Assembly: GCA_015680685.1 (NCBI GenBank)
Contig: MNCI01027262.1
Span: 763,750-827,749 of the forward strand
Source: Gnetum montanum
Taxonomy: Eukaryota > Streptophyta > Gnetopsida > Gnetales > Gnetaceae
Length of the DNA: 64,000 nt
Direction of reading: 5' to 3'
The translations under genes were made by a program, and so were the position numbers. Shown in pieces: positions 1 to 11,299 of this stretch (position 1 is the stretch's first letter; every line of letters begins with the position of its first letter). The notes beneath the pieces were generated by a model, which worked only from the letters and a program-made list of their open reading frames with translations, did no database searches and was not told the DNA's origin.

Positions 1-615
1 AATCTAGGTATTGATCATTAGAGGGCTGCAAAGAAAGTGATGACGTACCTTCAAGTTACAAAAGATTATATGCTTATCTATAAACAAACTGACTCCTTGG
101 AGGTGACTGGCTACTTCAATTCAAATTTTGTTGGCTATGTTGATTCACAGAAGTCAACATCTGGTTATGTTTTTATGCTAGCTGAAGGAGCTATATCTTG
201 GAGGAGTGGAAAGCAAAGTTTGGTTGTTACTTCTATCATAGAGGTAGAGTTCATTTCTTGTTTTGAGGTTACTTCACATGGTGTATGGTTAAAGAGTTTC
301 ATATTAGGGCTTAGAATTTTGGATTCTATATCTAAGTCATTAAGAATGTTTTGTGACAATTCAATTGCTATATTTATGGCTAAGAATAATAAGAGTGCCA
401 GTCGAAGTAAACACATCGACATAAAGTACTTAGCCATAAGAAAATGCATTAAGGAAAACAAAGTGGTCATTGCGCATATAAGCATTGAATTAATCATAGC
501 TGATCCTTTGACAAAAGGAATGCCACCAAAGTCATTTAAGGATCATTTAGTTTGGATGGGACTTGGTAATTTGTTGCACATACAATTTTACAGTCTTAAT
601 GAAACTCTTATTTAG
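1..615 (+). pseudogene. Ty1/copia pol fragment, RNase H end
   Basis: C-terminal end of a copia polyprotein, the RNase H that removes RNA from the RNA/DNA hybrid during reverse transcription. The reading runs in from before the window, so the first Met at 37 is not a real start. Visible motifs in order: GYVDSQKSTSGYVF (normally with D before the first residues), SWRSGKQSLV, a degraded EAEF-type site (IEVEFIS), FCDNSIAIFMAKN, RSKHIDIKYL and IADPLTKGM, which is the usual end of copia pol. The frame is open to the TAG at 613-615. Just after comes the conserved copia 3' leader, and a purine run (TGTGAGAGAT) at 851-860 that fits a polypurine tract. Family assignment is firm; the lineage within copia is not. 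Confidence 0.88.
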
Positions 616-860
616 TTGTGCTATTTTCTCATATGGTTTGCACATATAGTTATTAAAGAAAATACACATGTGGCAGGCCCTAAAATGAACATTGGGTTTA
701 TTCATAAAGTTATGTTACCATATAGGGAATTAATGTTTGAGAGATAATACATTGTAATATATGGAAAATAATACTCACATTGAGGGGAACTATCACCATG
801 ATTCATGCATTTATTTCCTGAAATCTGGATTTGATTAAATATGGAGACTATGTGAGAGAT

Positions 861-1430
861 TGTAACACACGTTTACGCATTGAAGTGGCCTCCATATCTA
901 CTGATGTGTATACGTGTTGGCATAACACATTTACGCATTGGCATTACATGTTTACGCATTGGCATTGGGCTGGCGTCCACATCAGATGGGGTTTTGGATC
1001 TCTTATTTTTCAAATTTTTTTCATGGTAACCAATTTCGTGGCCTAAAAATTTGTCTTGATGAGAGAAAAAAGGGACCATGAATCACACTAGGATTGCAAT
1101 TTTGGTCCCTTTCACAGATGCTTAAAGGTTGCATACACCATTGTTGTAGAGTGTTTGTGTGAAAGAAGAATCCAAACACAAAATTTAATTTAAGGCATCA
1201 ATGGCTGAAAGTCAGTTCCATTTGCTCAAGCATTTTGCATTTCTGGTTATTTATGCATGTGAATTTCTTTGCCATTTGCTTCCACATTCTATACTTTGAT
1301 TACTTGTGCAATCTGATTTCTACACAATTATTTTCTTACATGGCCTACATGCACAAATCCTTGAATCCTAAAATGAATGTCACTATTGGCTCTACATCTA
1401 TCCCCACTCCCCAATATTGGTTGATGGTCT
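861..1430 (+). mobile_element. copia 3' LTR (partial, end uncertain)
   Basis: Begins TGTAACACACG directly after the purine run that follows the copia RNase H, as expected of a 3' LTR. The far end is not marked by a clear ...CA plus target duplication, so 1430 is a guess. A TATAAAG at about 1443 lies near that end. No second copy of this LTR is in the window to fix its limits. Confidence 0.45.
866..975 (+). repeat. short motif array in copia LTR U3
   Basis: A motif close to TTTACGCATTGGCATTACA occurs about four times in 110 bases (near 870, 905-925, 928 and 950), the last two almost exact with a spacing of about 21 bases. It sits at the very start of the LTR, in U3, a position where enhancer repeats are known in LTR elements. 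Confidence 0.7.
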
Positions 1431-3240
1431 AGTTGTTCTTCTATAAAGTCACAGCAATGCCACTATGGCCTTCACTAGTAGTGAGGATGAGCCTTGAAAG
1501 ATTGTGCATGATGGTGTTGTTGGTGGATAATTTCCAGGTCGTGAAATCCTCTGGGAAAAAGATTTCATAGTGGTGGATCACGACCTTGCTTCTGGAATGG
1601 TCATTGTACTATGCATCAAAAGAATCCAATTCATGATTCTAAACGTTTTTGGGTACATGTGCCTCAAGAAAAAGTGGTGACGGGTTCGTAGCTGGGATGT
1701 GATAGAGAAAATTTAAATATGTTAGTTTTTTTAAAAAAATAAATCTCATATATCATAAAAAATATTGTAGAATATAGAACAAGTACAATGTAAATCCAAA
1801 ATATTATTAATGCTTAAAAATTGCACAAAATATTGCAATATCACCATTAAACTAATGCAAAAAAATTTGCAAAGGTATAGACGACATCGAATACATTTCC
1901 TTACTCAAGAGCCATAATCTAGCCAAACATATAATTTTTGCAACAGCCATAATGACAACAATAAAATGAAACCCTTTTGTTACTCAATCTAATTTTTCCA
2001 AGAATGAAATTAAGCCTCAAGCCTTAACCAAATTTATAACAAATCACGTCTACTAATACTTTTGTTCAACAATGACCTATGAGTAGCACCCATAGATCCA
2101 TGTTGAAAATGACCACATTATAAGAAGACATAGCTTAACTAAACTAGGCACATCCTAGGAACTCACCTCACCTACGAAGATCGAAAATATTTCAAACACT
2201 ATGAAGATCGAAAACCTTTCAAATACTAGGGAATTAGTACTAGTTATGATGAAGAAGGGGAAAGTAACAACACAGTGTCATGAGCTTGCATATGGCCATT
2301 GGCTATGTGCTGGTGGACTTCATTGACTCATAAACAACCAGATTTTTAAAAAAGTTGAACAAGCATTCATCCATCATCAAGTTCATGAATCATGACCATG
2401 ACGATGCCCCGTTTTTCTTTTTCTTTTTATCAGCAAAGATACAAGAAAAAGAGAACAAACCAGTAATGACCAATAAACACGCATGAATGTGTGACTCATG
2501 GCAGAACATTTGACGCTCCCAAAGGCAATCCAATCCATGTAAATGTAATGTTTTCCTCACATGCCCCATCCCAAACTTGGTTTTTGTATGACCCAAACTT
2601 GGCCCTTTGGCCTTCGGTTACCAAAGTAGTCCTTTCACGATTTTCGTGTGTTTTTTTATTCATTCGTACTCCCTTGTTTTCTATGATCTATGTCATGCCA
2701 ATGCCAAGAATCTTGATTCCTTGCTGCCCACTTAACAATGAAATGAAGTTGCTCATAAGATTCAGAATAGAAAAAGATAGGTAAGATTTTAATGCACAAT
2801 GCACACATGGAGAACAAGGCATGAATACGAGGCACACATGGAGAACAAGGCACCAATACAAGGCGAGGCAAGGCAAGGTGACCATTTCAATGTATATGAA
2901 TATATCCAGATAAAATTTCATGAAAATTATGAAATATGTACCCATTGAGGATTGAATGCATTTCTGTATGCTCCCGAATCCAATGCGTAAAAATTTATCT
3001 GGAATCACGAATCTCCAGCACATAGCCATTGTAAGAAACCATGCATTTTCCCAACGACCAATGGTGTAGTATTATATATAATTGTAGGAAACCATTGCTA
3101 TAGTTTTCTAAATGAATATAGTGGTTACAACCAAATGCAAATTATACTAGAGGACAAGGTCAAGATAGCTTTCACAAGTTCTTGAGTAACCATAAAAGTA
3201 AGCATGTCTTTCTTATTGGTATATAATCACTTCTACTGTT
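1431..3240. other. anonymous AT-rich DNA
   Basis: No gene or recognised repeat. Stretches at 1440-1700 read open for short distances on the + strand but match nothing I recognise. 1720-2060 is very AT-rich. There is a purine/pyrimidine-rich tract at 2400-2450. Confidence 0.5.
2801..2862 (+). repeat. 31-bp direct duplication
   Basis: Two adjacent copies of a 31-base unit beginning GCACACATGGAGAACAAGGC (2801-2831 and 2832-2862). They differ at a few bases near the end of the unit and are followed by short GAGGCAAGGC repeats. Confidence 0.85.
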
Positions 3241-4154
3241 GACCATAAAAGGAAGCATGTCTTTGCATGGTGTGATTTCCATAAGAAAACAACCAACAAT
3301 AACAAAAATTCAAAGCACACTCAAACTATTTCATGGGCTACAAGCACTAGTTATGTCGCTAGAAAGACATGTTACCTATGCCTGAAGTCATCTCTCTAAC
3401 TAAGGTCCTACCTACTTCCTTCTTCTCTTTTCTTCTTCTCTTAGAGTGATGGTTTTCCTTTCAAGTTCTCATAGGCTCTAGATGGTAAAAGATGAGGAAT
3501 ATATTAATGCAAGGTTGCTATAATCAAAATTAACTTGGTATAGACTTGGAATATACTAGTATTCAATCATTTTAATCACATACTTCATCAAGGATCTTGT
3601 GTGACTAGGATGCAAATTACCTACCCATTATTCTTTCACTATCATTCACTTACTTCATCTTCTATCATCTCACTATCCCATATCATGGTAAATTGATAGT
3701 TTTATTTTCTAGCTTGAATAATCCTAAGAAAATCCATCATATGATTATTGAACTTAACTTAAAATAATCATTCATCATACTAGTTACATATGGACTCCTT
3801 GTGATGAGGTTATGCAATGTCATATTAACCATATGCCTACTTTGGAGAGGATCCACTTGTATCTCTTTTGGTTAACCTTAACTTAGCTTCCCTAACCATA
3901 GGCCAATTGCATACTTAATCATCTTGATAGCCTTAAAACACCTATTTTTTACTCTATTTTGGCATCAAAATATCCTCTAAAAATGCATTCCATGTCCTCT
4001 AATTACTTCTATTTGAACATAACTCATTCCTAGAGCTTGTAGCAAACAAGATTTAAACACAACTCTAACGATCTCCACTATGGTTTATTCTTTCCAACAA
4101 TTGGAATTGATGCATGGGAAAAATTTACTTTTTGGAAAAACTAATAAGAAGATG

Positions 4155-6535
4155 CTTCTATTAAAATAAAGGACATCACCATCTCCTACTTGGTTGAGGC
4201 CATAGCAGAATCTCTTAGTTTACCTAACACTAGGGTAAAGTTGGTAGAGATATCTACCCAAGTGGACCTAAAGGCTAGAAAGGAATGGGTTAAACATTGT
4301 TGTGGAATGGATTGCAAGGAGTATGCTATCCTCATCAAGGTGGAGCATGCATACTTCAAAATTTTGAAATATTACATTAATCCAACAGTGAGAACCAACA
4401 AGGTCATAACCTTCTCTACCAAAGCATGTGTATCTTTGAGTGAGAAATTCCTAGTCAACCTACCAAAACTTATTTTTTTAGAGATTGAAAAACATCTCAA
4501 TGAAAATTAGAAACATAGGAAGACACTATCCTTTCTATGACTACCAAAAACTTTAGAAAAAAGGGAGGTATAGCATGCTACTAGAATGATGTGGTCCATA
4601 CCACTCCTACCACATCTTGGCAGGGGACGATGAAAGATCAAACTCCAACCAAACCTCAAGAAGAGGATCAACCACCACCACCATCACTTGAAACACCAAA
4701 GACAACACCAAAGATGTTAGTAGTTGCATAACAACTAAGGAGGCTCAGAGAGTAGTAGCTACAACAACAAGAAGTGGGAAACCTTTAGTCTACTATCCAA
4801 CCATGAGCCACCTTAATGAGGTCATAAAAACCATCAGCTAACTAGATAGTGAAACAACGTCACTATTCTCAACATAAAGCAACCAAACACTTGTTCACTC
4901 AAACCCTAATGCTAAAGAAGTTACTATGCGCATTCTAGGATAAGTGTTCCCAAAAATTTCTAGAAATGCAAAAAGAAGGTGAAGGAGCAATGATCTCGTT
5001 CATGCCACACAAGGGCCAAGAGACAATAGTAGAAGTTGTGGTAGATTTGGTTGAAGAAGCTCTAAGTGCTCCTACTTCATTTATCCCTAATATCACTTTC
5101 ATGGTAGATGTGCAAGCATCAAAAGGAGTAAGAAGTGAAAGGATGAGTGCTACCCAACATGAGAAGGTCTTGCAATGATTGATAAAAATCAAGCAACCAC
5201 TTCTAGAGATTTTGATCTCTTGGAAGATATATCAACAACCAAGTCATGGCTATTGGAGATGAGAGAGAAGTTATTAACTACCAATGCATAACTTGAGGAG
5301 GCCATTACTAGCAATTGACAGTTGGCCACCAAAGTTGTGAAACTCAGAGCCCATCTCTTTGACCCTATCATTCTCAAGCCAAAACTCACAAGGGACAAAG
5401 CTTTTTAATAACATCAACAAAAATATCAAGAGGCTTAGAATGTGAAGAAAATAATGATCTTTGATGCATCACTATTAGAAGCTATGATAAATAACAATGA
5501 CCATGACCTCTCACAAGTTTGTAAGGAAAGCTTAATACTAACTCATGAAAGCCATTGCCTATGAAATCCTAAGCAGCAAAAAGATAAAATAGTAAAGTTC
5601 ATTCGTGAGCATTAGGAATAACATTCCAAGATAAATTTGGATCTAAGGAGGTTGGCTACAAAAAATAAAAATCTTTCAATGAAAGAGGTTTGAACCCTTT
5701 ATCAAAAGACTTCAATTAGGGTTGTCACCTGGAAGAATAAAGCCTTGAAATATGAAAGAGTGAAAAATCACTACAAGAACTAAGTTGGGATGCTTAAATC
5801 GGTCAACAAGAAAGAAATCAATTTGGCCAAGATGAAGATGAATGAGGCCATCTAGCAACTTTAGTAGAGAGGTAATGCATAGAAACCCATCTTTGATACA
5901 CTTAATGTATATAATCAAGCTAAAATCCACCTAAAGGGGTTGTAGATCGAAGAGATGACTAAGTACATAAACCTTACCAACTTCTGATATGCAAACTTGG
6001 CAATGCTAACTACAAGGATACCTAGGACCAAATTGGAGAAAGAAGTGGCTAGCTCTTACTTCCTTTATGAGGTACTGTTCAAGCTTCATAGTGAGACCAA
6101 GAAAAAGTTGGAAGTGGCCAATGTAGAGCTTGAGATTCTCAAGAGAAATTTCACTGATCAAAGTTCTATTGCAAAGAACTTTTCTAGAAGAATAAGTGAC
6201 TACAAAAAGTTATAGAACCTTGTTCGTACATTTGACATTGAATGTAAACAATTCATAGCTTGGTTTGTGAATATGAAGGATATGTTCGCAACACTACCAT
6301 GCCCATGTAATATTCCAACACTAAAAAATCTAGGCTAAGCAACCTAGATTACTCATGATCCACATAATAAAGAGAAGAAAATAAAGACACTACTGAATGC
6401 CTTCCAATTTTTACTAATAGTAGTAGAATAGCCAAGGCCTCCATCAGTGCCAAGACATGATGAAGGATCCTCAGTGCCATAGAAGCCTTCACCTCCATGC
6501 ACTATGTGCAAACTTCATCCTACTTCCATCCATCT
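4155..6535 (+). pseudogene. extra 3' ORF of gypsy element E1 (degraded)
   Basis: Homologue of the post-integrase ORF in E4 (14640-17528, - strand) and E6 (from 62421). The best-kept part is 4190-4510: residues include EWVKHCCGMDCKEYA, KVEHAYFKILKYY, NPTVR..KVI.FS and LVNLPKLIFLEIEKHL, which line up with the other two copies. Downstream there is a proline-rich stretch, then MSHLNEV, then long heptad-like segments of Leu, Lys and Glu (about 5200-6220) that suggest coiled coil. It ends with a C-terminal block (ECKQFIAWFVN ... ITHDPHN) near 6240-6370. Many stops and frameshifts. I see no transmembrane segment, so an envelope protein is not supported. Function unknown; the position is that of the env-like gene of Athila elements. 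Confidence 0.65.
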
Positions 6536-6734
6536 AATAGGCACATGTCAATTTTATTAAAATATCTAATTTCATTGTAATTTGCACCAATTTTCATAAT
6601 TTGTACAATATGACACTCAAAGTTAATTGGTTACTTAGTTAGTTAATAAAATTCCATACTACCATAAATTTTTTAAGAAACTCAATTCCATTTTTATTCA
6701 CTCAAGGATGAGTTTTCAATTAATCATGGGGGTA

Positions 6735-7472
6735 TAATAAAATGTCCATAAGATAACTTTGTTGATGTAGCCCATTCGATGCATCTTAGGATGCATTGGC
6801 ACATGTGCATTAACACTAATGTAATCATTACCTATATAAATGCACACTGCATCACATTTCTGGCACCATTAAGCCATTACCTGATTCAAATTTTTATAGT
6901 TTCTATCTGTACAAGTTAGTAAACATTTTTCTCTAAGTGCCTGTAATGTGAATCAAAATAATTGTATGGTATTTTATTCAAGTGCAATATGTACTTGAAC
7001 ACAACTACATGAATGGAAATAAAATCAAGAATTCTTCTATCCATTGTAGCACTTAGATTAGTTTCACTTTATTTTCTAGCAATTTACTTTGAATGAAATT
7101 TACTTTCTCATTATTAAACATTTAATAAGCTAATTCTTAATAATGTGAGTACGACCACTTCAAGCATAATATTAACACTTGGTAATCCTTGCAATGGATA
7201 CTTGGTATGCCCAACAATGAACACTTTGTAACCAGTAGTGTTAATATAAGTTCAGGATGTGTACAAAAAGTGGGAATAGATGCTCTATGTTTAGCATAGT
7301 TTAATTAATTAGTTAGTTAATTTAAATATTAAACCCTCCTTTATTTAATCATTTTTCATACAAAAAAAATATTAAAAATTATAAAAATAAATATCTTACG
7401 TCTCAATCATACTTAATGATACAATAGATAAACACAAGTATTGATTGAAAAGATAACGATTAGTAAACCATG
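6735..7472 (+). mobile_element. 3' LTR of E1, truncated at its U5 end
   Basis: Follows the purine run GGGGGTA. It starts TAATAA where the related LTRs start TGATGA, which fits G-to-A decay. It contains a TATA-like CTATATAAATG at about 6832-6842 and the conserved LTR body (ATTCAAG...GTACTTGAACAC, CACTTGGTAATCC...CAATGGATACTTGG). Compared with the LTR at 7473-8335 it lacks roughly the last 130 bases, where E2 begins. Confidence 0.75.
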
Positions 7473-8335
7473 TGATGAAGCATCATCTATAGGCTACATT
7501 TATGGACATGCATTAACGTAGCCCCAATGACATATCCCTGTCAATGCATGGTGACATGCATCAATGTAGATGTATTAATGCTGACATAGTCAAAGCCTAT
7601 ATAATGCATGTACTAGCCACATTTATAACACATTAAATCCATAATGTGGCGAAGCTCTTGCAATTTTCTTTTTTTATAGTTAGAATGTTTTCCTCTAAGT
7701 GCTCACAATATGAATCAAAGAGATTGTACAAATCTTTATTCAAGCATCATGTACCTGAACACCTTGGTGTGAACAACAATAAAGATGAGATTTCTAACAT
7801 TCATGGTAGCACTTGAATAGTTTAATCTTTGTTGTTTACACTTTACATTCCTCATCTTAAGTAATTAATGCATTTAATCATGAACATATAAGTATGACCA
7901 CTTCAAGTATAATGTATAACAGTTGGCAATCCTAGTGGTGGTCATTTGGTATGTCCAATAATCACTACTTGGTAACCTAGTAGTATTAATACTAGTTTGA
8001 GATATGTACAGTAAGTGGGAATGACTACTTATGTTAAGATATTTAGTCATTAGAATAGATGAGTAGCTAAATAGTCAATCATTAAACATTCATTTATTCA
8101 CCTTGCACTTACGATAAAAATACAAAAAAATAAGCATCATAAGCCTTAACCCACATTTAACCATATGCACAAATAGCACAAGTGTGAGTTAGAAAGACAA
8201 CAATTACATGATCCCTTAATTTACAATTTATGACTATGGAAAAACTTACGAACTAAGTCTATAGTATTTGACTGGCTCACTAGTTCACGCTTGTGATTCA
8301 TATGGTTGGGCATAGGGTATGCTCACTACTCATCA
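7473..8335 (+). mobile_element. 5' LTR of E2
   Basis: 863 bases, starting TGATGAAGCATC and ending CACTACTCATCA. A TATA-like CTATATAATG lies at about 7599. The body matches the 5' LTR of E6 (53041-53935), for example TGTGGCGAAGCTCTTGCA against TGTAGTGAAGCTCTTGCA. It is followed by TTAGTACCATTTTTGATCA, a decayed version of the tRNA-Asp-type primer-binding site seen cleanly in E6. Confidence 0.85.
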
Positions 8336-8505
8336 TTAGTACCATTTTTGATCATTTAGTTTAACTAAGTACACTAAGTAGTAAGAGACTTTGATGTTAT
8401 ACAAAGACATTGTAAAGATCATACAATGAACCACCATCAACCATTAAGGAAATAATTAAAGAAATAATAAAATACCAAGGGCACATTATTTTATCAATCA
8501 CTAAT

Positions 8506-10295
8506 ATGGCTTCTTCTCACATGGAGAAATCTCCACTACACAAGAAAGAATCCAATTTGTAACATGGAGCATCTAGGAGGTCCCAACAACTGAAAGTTGT
8601 CTATGCCCATCTAAATCCTTATAATCCAAATTTCACTTTCATCCTTCATCAAGATGAACAAATGTGTTGGAAGAACATGGAAGGAAATATTGTGTTGCCT
8701 CATGATTTATCCATTCCTACCATGCTAATGTTCAATCTCTTTAGGCTTTGCATTGTCATGCTTAACTTTAAATATGAGATTCATGATCATACTCATAGAG
8801 ACTATCATCTTATGAATGCCTAGTGTAGGCTAGATTAGCATATGGAGGCATGATATGAGGCAATAACACAAAGAGGACAAGGACTTTGTATTTGTCCAGT
8901 CCCAATGCATAGATTCTCCTCCTCTCTATGATGAGGATACCCTTAACCAAAGATTACAAGCAACTTTGAAGAACCTTGGTGATTCAAAAACAAGGTCTCA
9001 AGACCAAGGAGCCTCAAAAGATAATAACTATATTCACTCATTCAAGTTCAAGGATAATGATCAAAGGAAGGATAATGAAAAGTACACAAGCTAGGATAGG
9101 GACCAAAGAGGAGGAACTAATCAACATCATTCCCTTGGTTGTCCTTCCTCATCCTCATCATCTTTTTCACCTTCATCCTCAAACCTTGAAAAGAGGAATA
9201 GGAGTTGAGATCACATGAGAAATAGCTAAGATTAGGATGGGGATGAACAAAAGGAAAGAAATGAACAAGAATTCCACCAATGTGATGAAGATCAAGGATA
9301 AATGCAACCACAAGGGAGAGAGGAGTGTCATAGAGACAGAAAACACATAGGGTCTATGCCCAGGGAAGACTTTTTGAGATACAAGTCGATCAAATTCAAA
9401 GGCTAATAAATCAAGTGGCTAAAGAAGAAGGATAGCTAAAGAAGCATGAAAGTACAAATCAGTATAACATGAATCCCTCCATTCACAAAAGGGAGGTGTG
9501 TTTCTATGACTCTGAGGAGGCACTACCTAATGCAGTGGTGTAAAGGGAAACCTTACTGATATAAAAGTCTATCACTAAAATATTAGCTAAGATAGACAAT
9601 ATGTGGGACTCCTTAGATGAGAAGTTCCAAATAGCTCTAAAAATTTCAAAGAAATGAAAAGACCAAGGGAGTGGTGATCCAAAGAAGAAAAAGCAAGGAT
9701 ACATAGTAGAGTTATTATCAAAACAAGGGTAAAGCTTCAATGGTTGAAGAGGTTGTAGATTTGAAAATAGATTATGATGGCTATGAGATTTACCAATATG
9801 AACATCCTAAGGAATGATGCCTAGTGCTATCACACCTATAGGAGTATGGGATGTATGCATTGAATCCCAATTTTGTAAAAAGAAAAGCACCTAGGTGATT
9901 ATCTTAACCATAAGGCAACTATAGACAACAATTTCACCCATCAACGTATTATCCAAGTGGGGTACCTTCTCAACCTTTGGAGAAATATCAACAATGGCAA
10001 CACCCACTATCATGGGGGATGCCACCGTGACAACAACAGTATTCCTACCAACAACCAAACCCTTACAGATATTAGGTCCAACAACATGTATCCCCACATC
10101 ACTTCTCTAGCCATGCTTTCTTTCCTTACCACTACAACCTCCTAGAATATTATAGAGAAACTTCTCCAAGGTGGAAGTCTCTTTTTCTCTTTCATCCTCC
10201 ACAGCATCCCTCATCAACTCTTAAACTAGCAACAACCACACCCTTTCTAGCCGCTCTATCCATGCAAGGTGAAATCCTTTCATATCCATAACAAA
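8506..10295 (+). pseudogene. gag of gypsy element E2 (degraded)
   Basis: Starts ATGGCTTCTTCTCAC at 8506, matching the gag starts of E6 (54087) and E4 (29888, - strand). The N-terminal block FILHQDEQM.W..MEGNIVLP is shared by all three. Retention falls off after about 8750 and large parts are out of frame. The zinc knuckle region at about 9770-9830 reads YQYEHPKE, a stop, then C, so the first Cys is lost. A Pro/Gln-rich tail follows. Gag would package element RNA into particles. Several stops exclude a working product. Confidence 0.75.
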
Positions 10296-11065
10296 GATCA
10301 CTCAACCCTACAAGATCCCAAAGAGCTCAATGTAGATGCCTTCTCACAAAAATCACATCAACCCCACAGGGCAATCATGAAAAAGAAAAAGATACAATGA
10401 AAGAATGTAACTACAATTACAAGTCCTTTTTGTTGAAGCTAAATTCAACATACAACAAAGCAAGTGATGTTACCATGAAGAGAAAAAATACAAAAGCATA
10501 AATATGATAGTGATTTCTTTGATGTGAATAGTGCTTTCTCTATTCCTAAGAATTTCGTATCTTCTTATAGTCTCAGAGTTTTTGAAAAATCCTCAAAATT
10601 CATGCAATGGCTACCCAATGGCTAATGTAGATGTCTCCTTTGAAGTTGGGACATTTGCCTAAGAATGACCTCTATTCATGAGAGATGTCTTGCTAAATAA
10701 TGGAACATCTCCTATGTGATATCTCTGGAGAGACATCTTTTTTTGAGTAGAGACATCTACTATTTCTAGGAGATGTCTCCTTAATTCTTGGACTCTAATT
10801 TCTAAGGCTTCTTCTCATCAATTTATATTCTTCTCAATTCTTGGAGCATCTTCATTTGGTTTGCAGTATTTGATTTTAGTTCATACTCATTCATCCTATC
10901 TTCTTGACTTGTATGATTTTCACTTGTCATTTTTTTATACATCTTGCTTTCCTTAAGTCCTTAGTATCTCATTGTGGAGTTCTTGTTCCTATCATGTAAA
11001 TACATCATCCACAAAAAACACTGTGCTCCCCATTTTCCTTACTATTTTGACATTCCAAAAGGTCA
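10296..11065 (-). mobile_element. 3' LTR of E3, truncated
   Basis: Matches the 5' LTR at 32098-33183 over about 770 bases but lacks about 335 bases at the U5 end, the edge touching E2 gag. On the - strand it starts TGACCTTTTGG, just after the polypurine tract CCAAAAGGAGGGAGAT (11068-11084). A TATA-like CTATAAGAAGA lies at about 10567-10577, downstream of a motif array. Confidence 0.85.
10622..10790 (-). repeat. GAGACATCT motif array in U3 of E3 LTR
   Basis: The motif AGATGTCTC / GAGACATCT recurs about seven times in both orientations within 170 bases, for example AGATGTCTCC near 10629, GGAGAGACATCT near 10727 and GGAGATGTCTCC near 10760. The opposite LTR has the same array at 32765-32895. 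It lies upstream of the TATA-like box on the - strand. Pairs of opposed copies form imperfect palindromes. Confidence 0.8.
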
Positions 11066-11299
11066 AAAATCTCCCTCCTTTTGGTGATGTCCAAAACTTA
11101 AGAAAATGGGTTAATAGTTGCATATCAAAAACATCATAAATATGACCATGTCCCTCTTTTTGGAAAAAAATAAAAAGCATTGGAAAAACATCCCCCAAAC
11201 AAGTGCAAGAAGAAAAAAATTTGTTTTTTTAAAGAACTAGAGTAACTATGTTTTATTGAAAATTGAAAGGTAGAAACTTACTTGATAGGACATGGTCTT

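Larger units (their letters stand above)
3241..7472 (+). mobile_element. Ty3/gypsy element E1, 3' part with 3' LTR
   Basis: The left limit is near a micro-duplication of about 20 bases (CCATAAAAGTAAGCATGTC at about 3190, repeated at 3241). From 3260 the sequence matches the region after integrase in E6 (from 60925) and in E4 (18960 read on the - strand), starting with TTGCATGGTGTG. It then carries the extra 3' ORF, a purine run (ATGGGGGTA, 6726-6734) and an LTR. gag and pol are absent. The LTR is cut at 7472 by the LTR of E2. Confidence 0.75.

Noticed and set aside
873-1079. Short frames on both strands over the copia LTR start
   Set aside because: They arise from the repeated ACGCATTGGCAT motif and are not conserved as protein.
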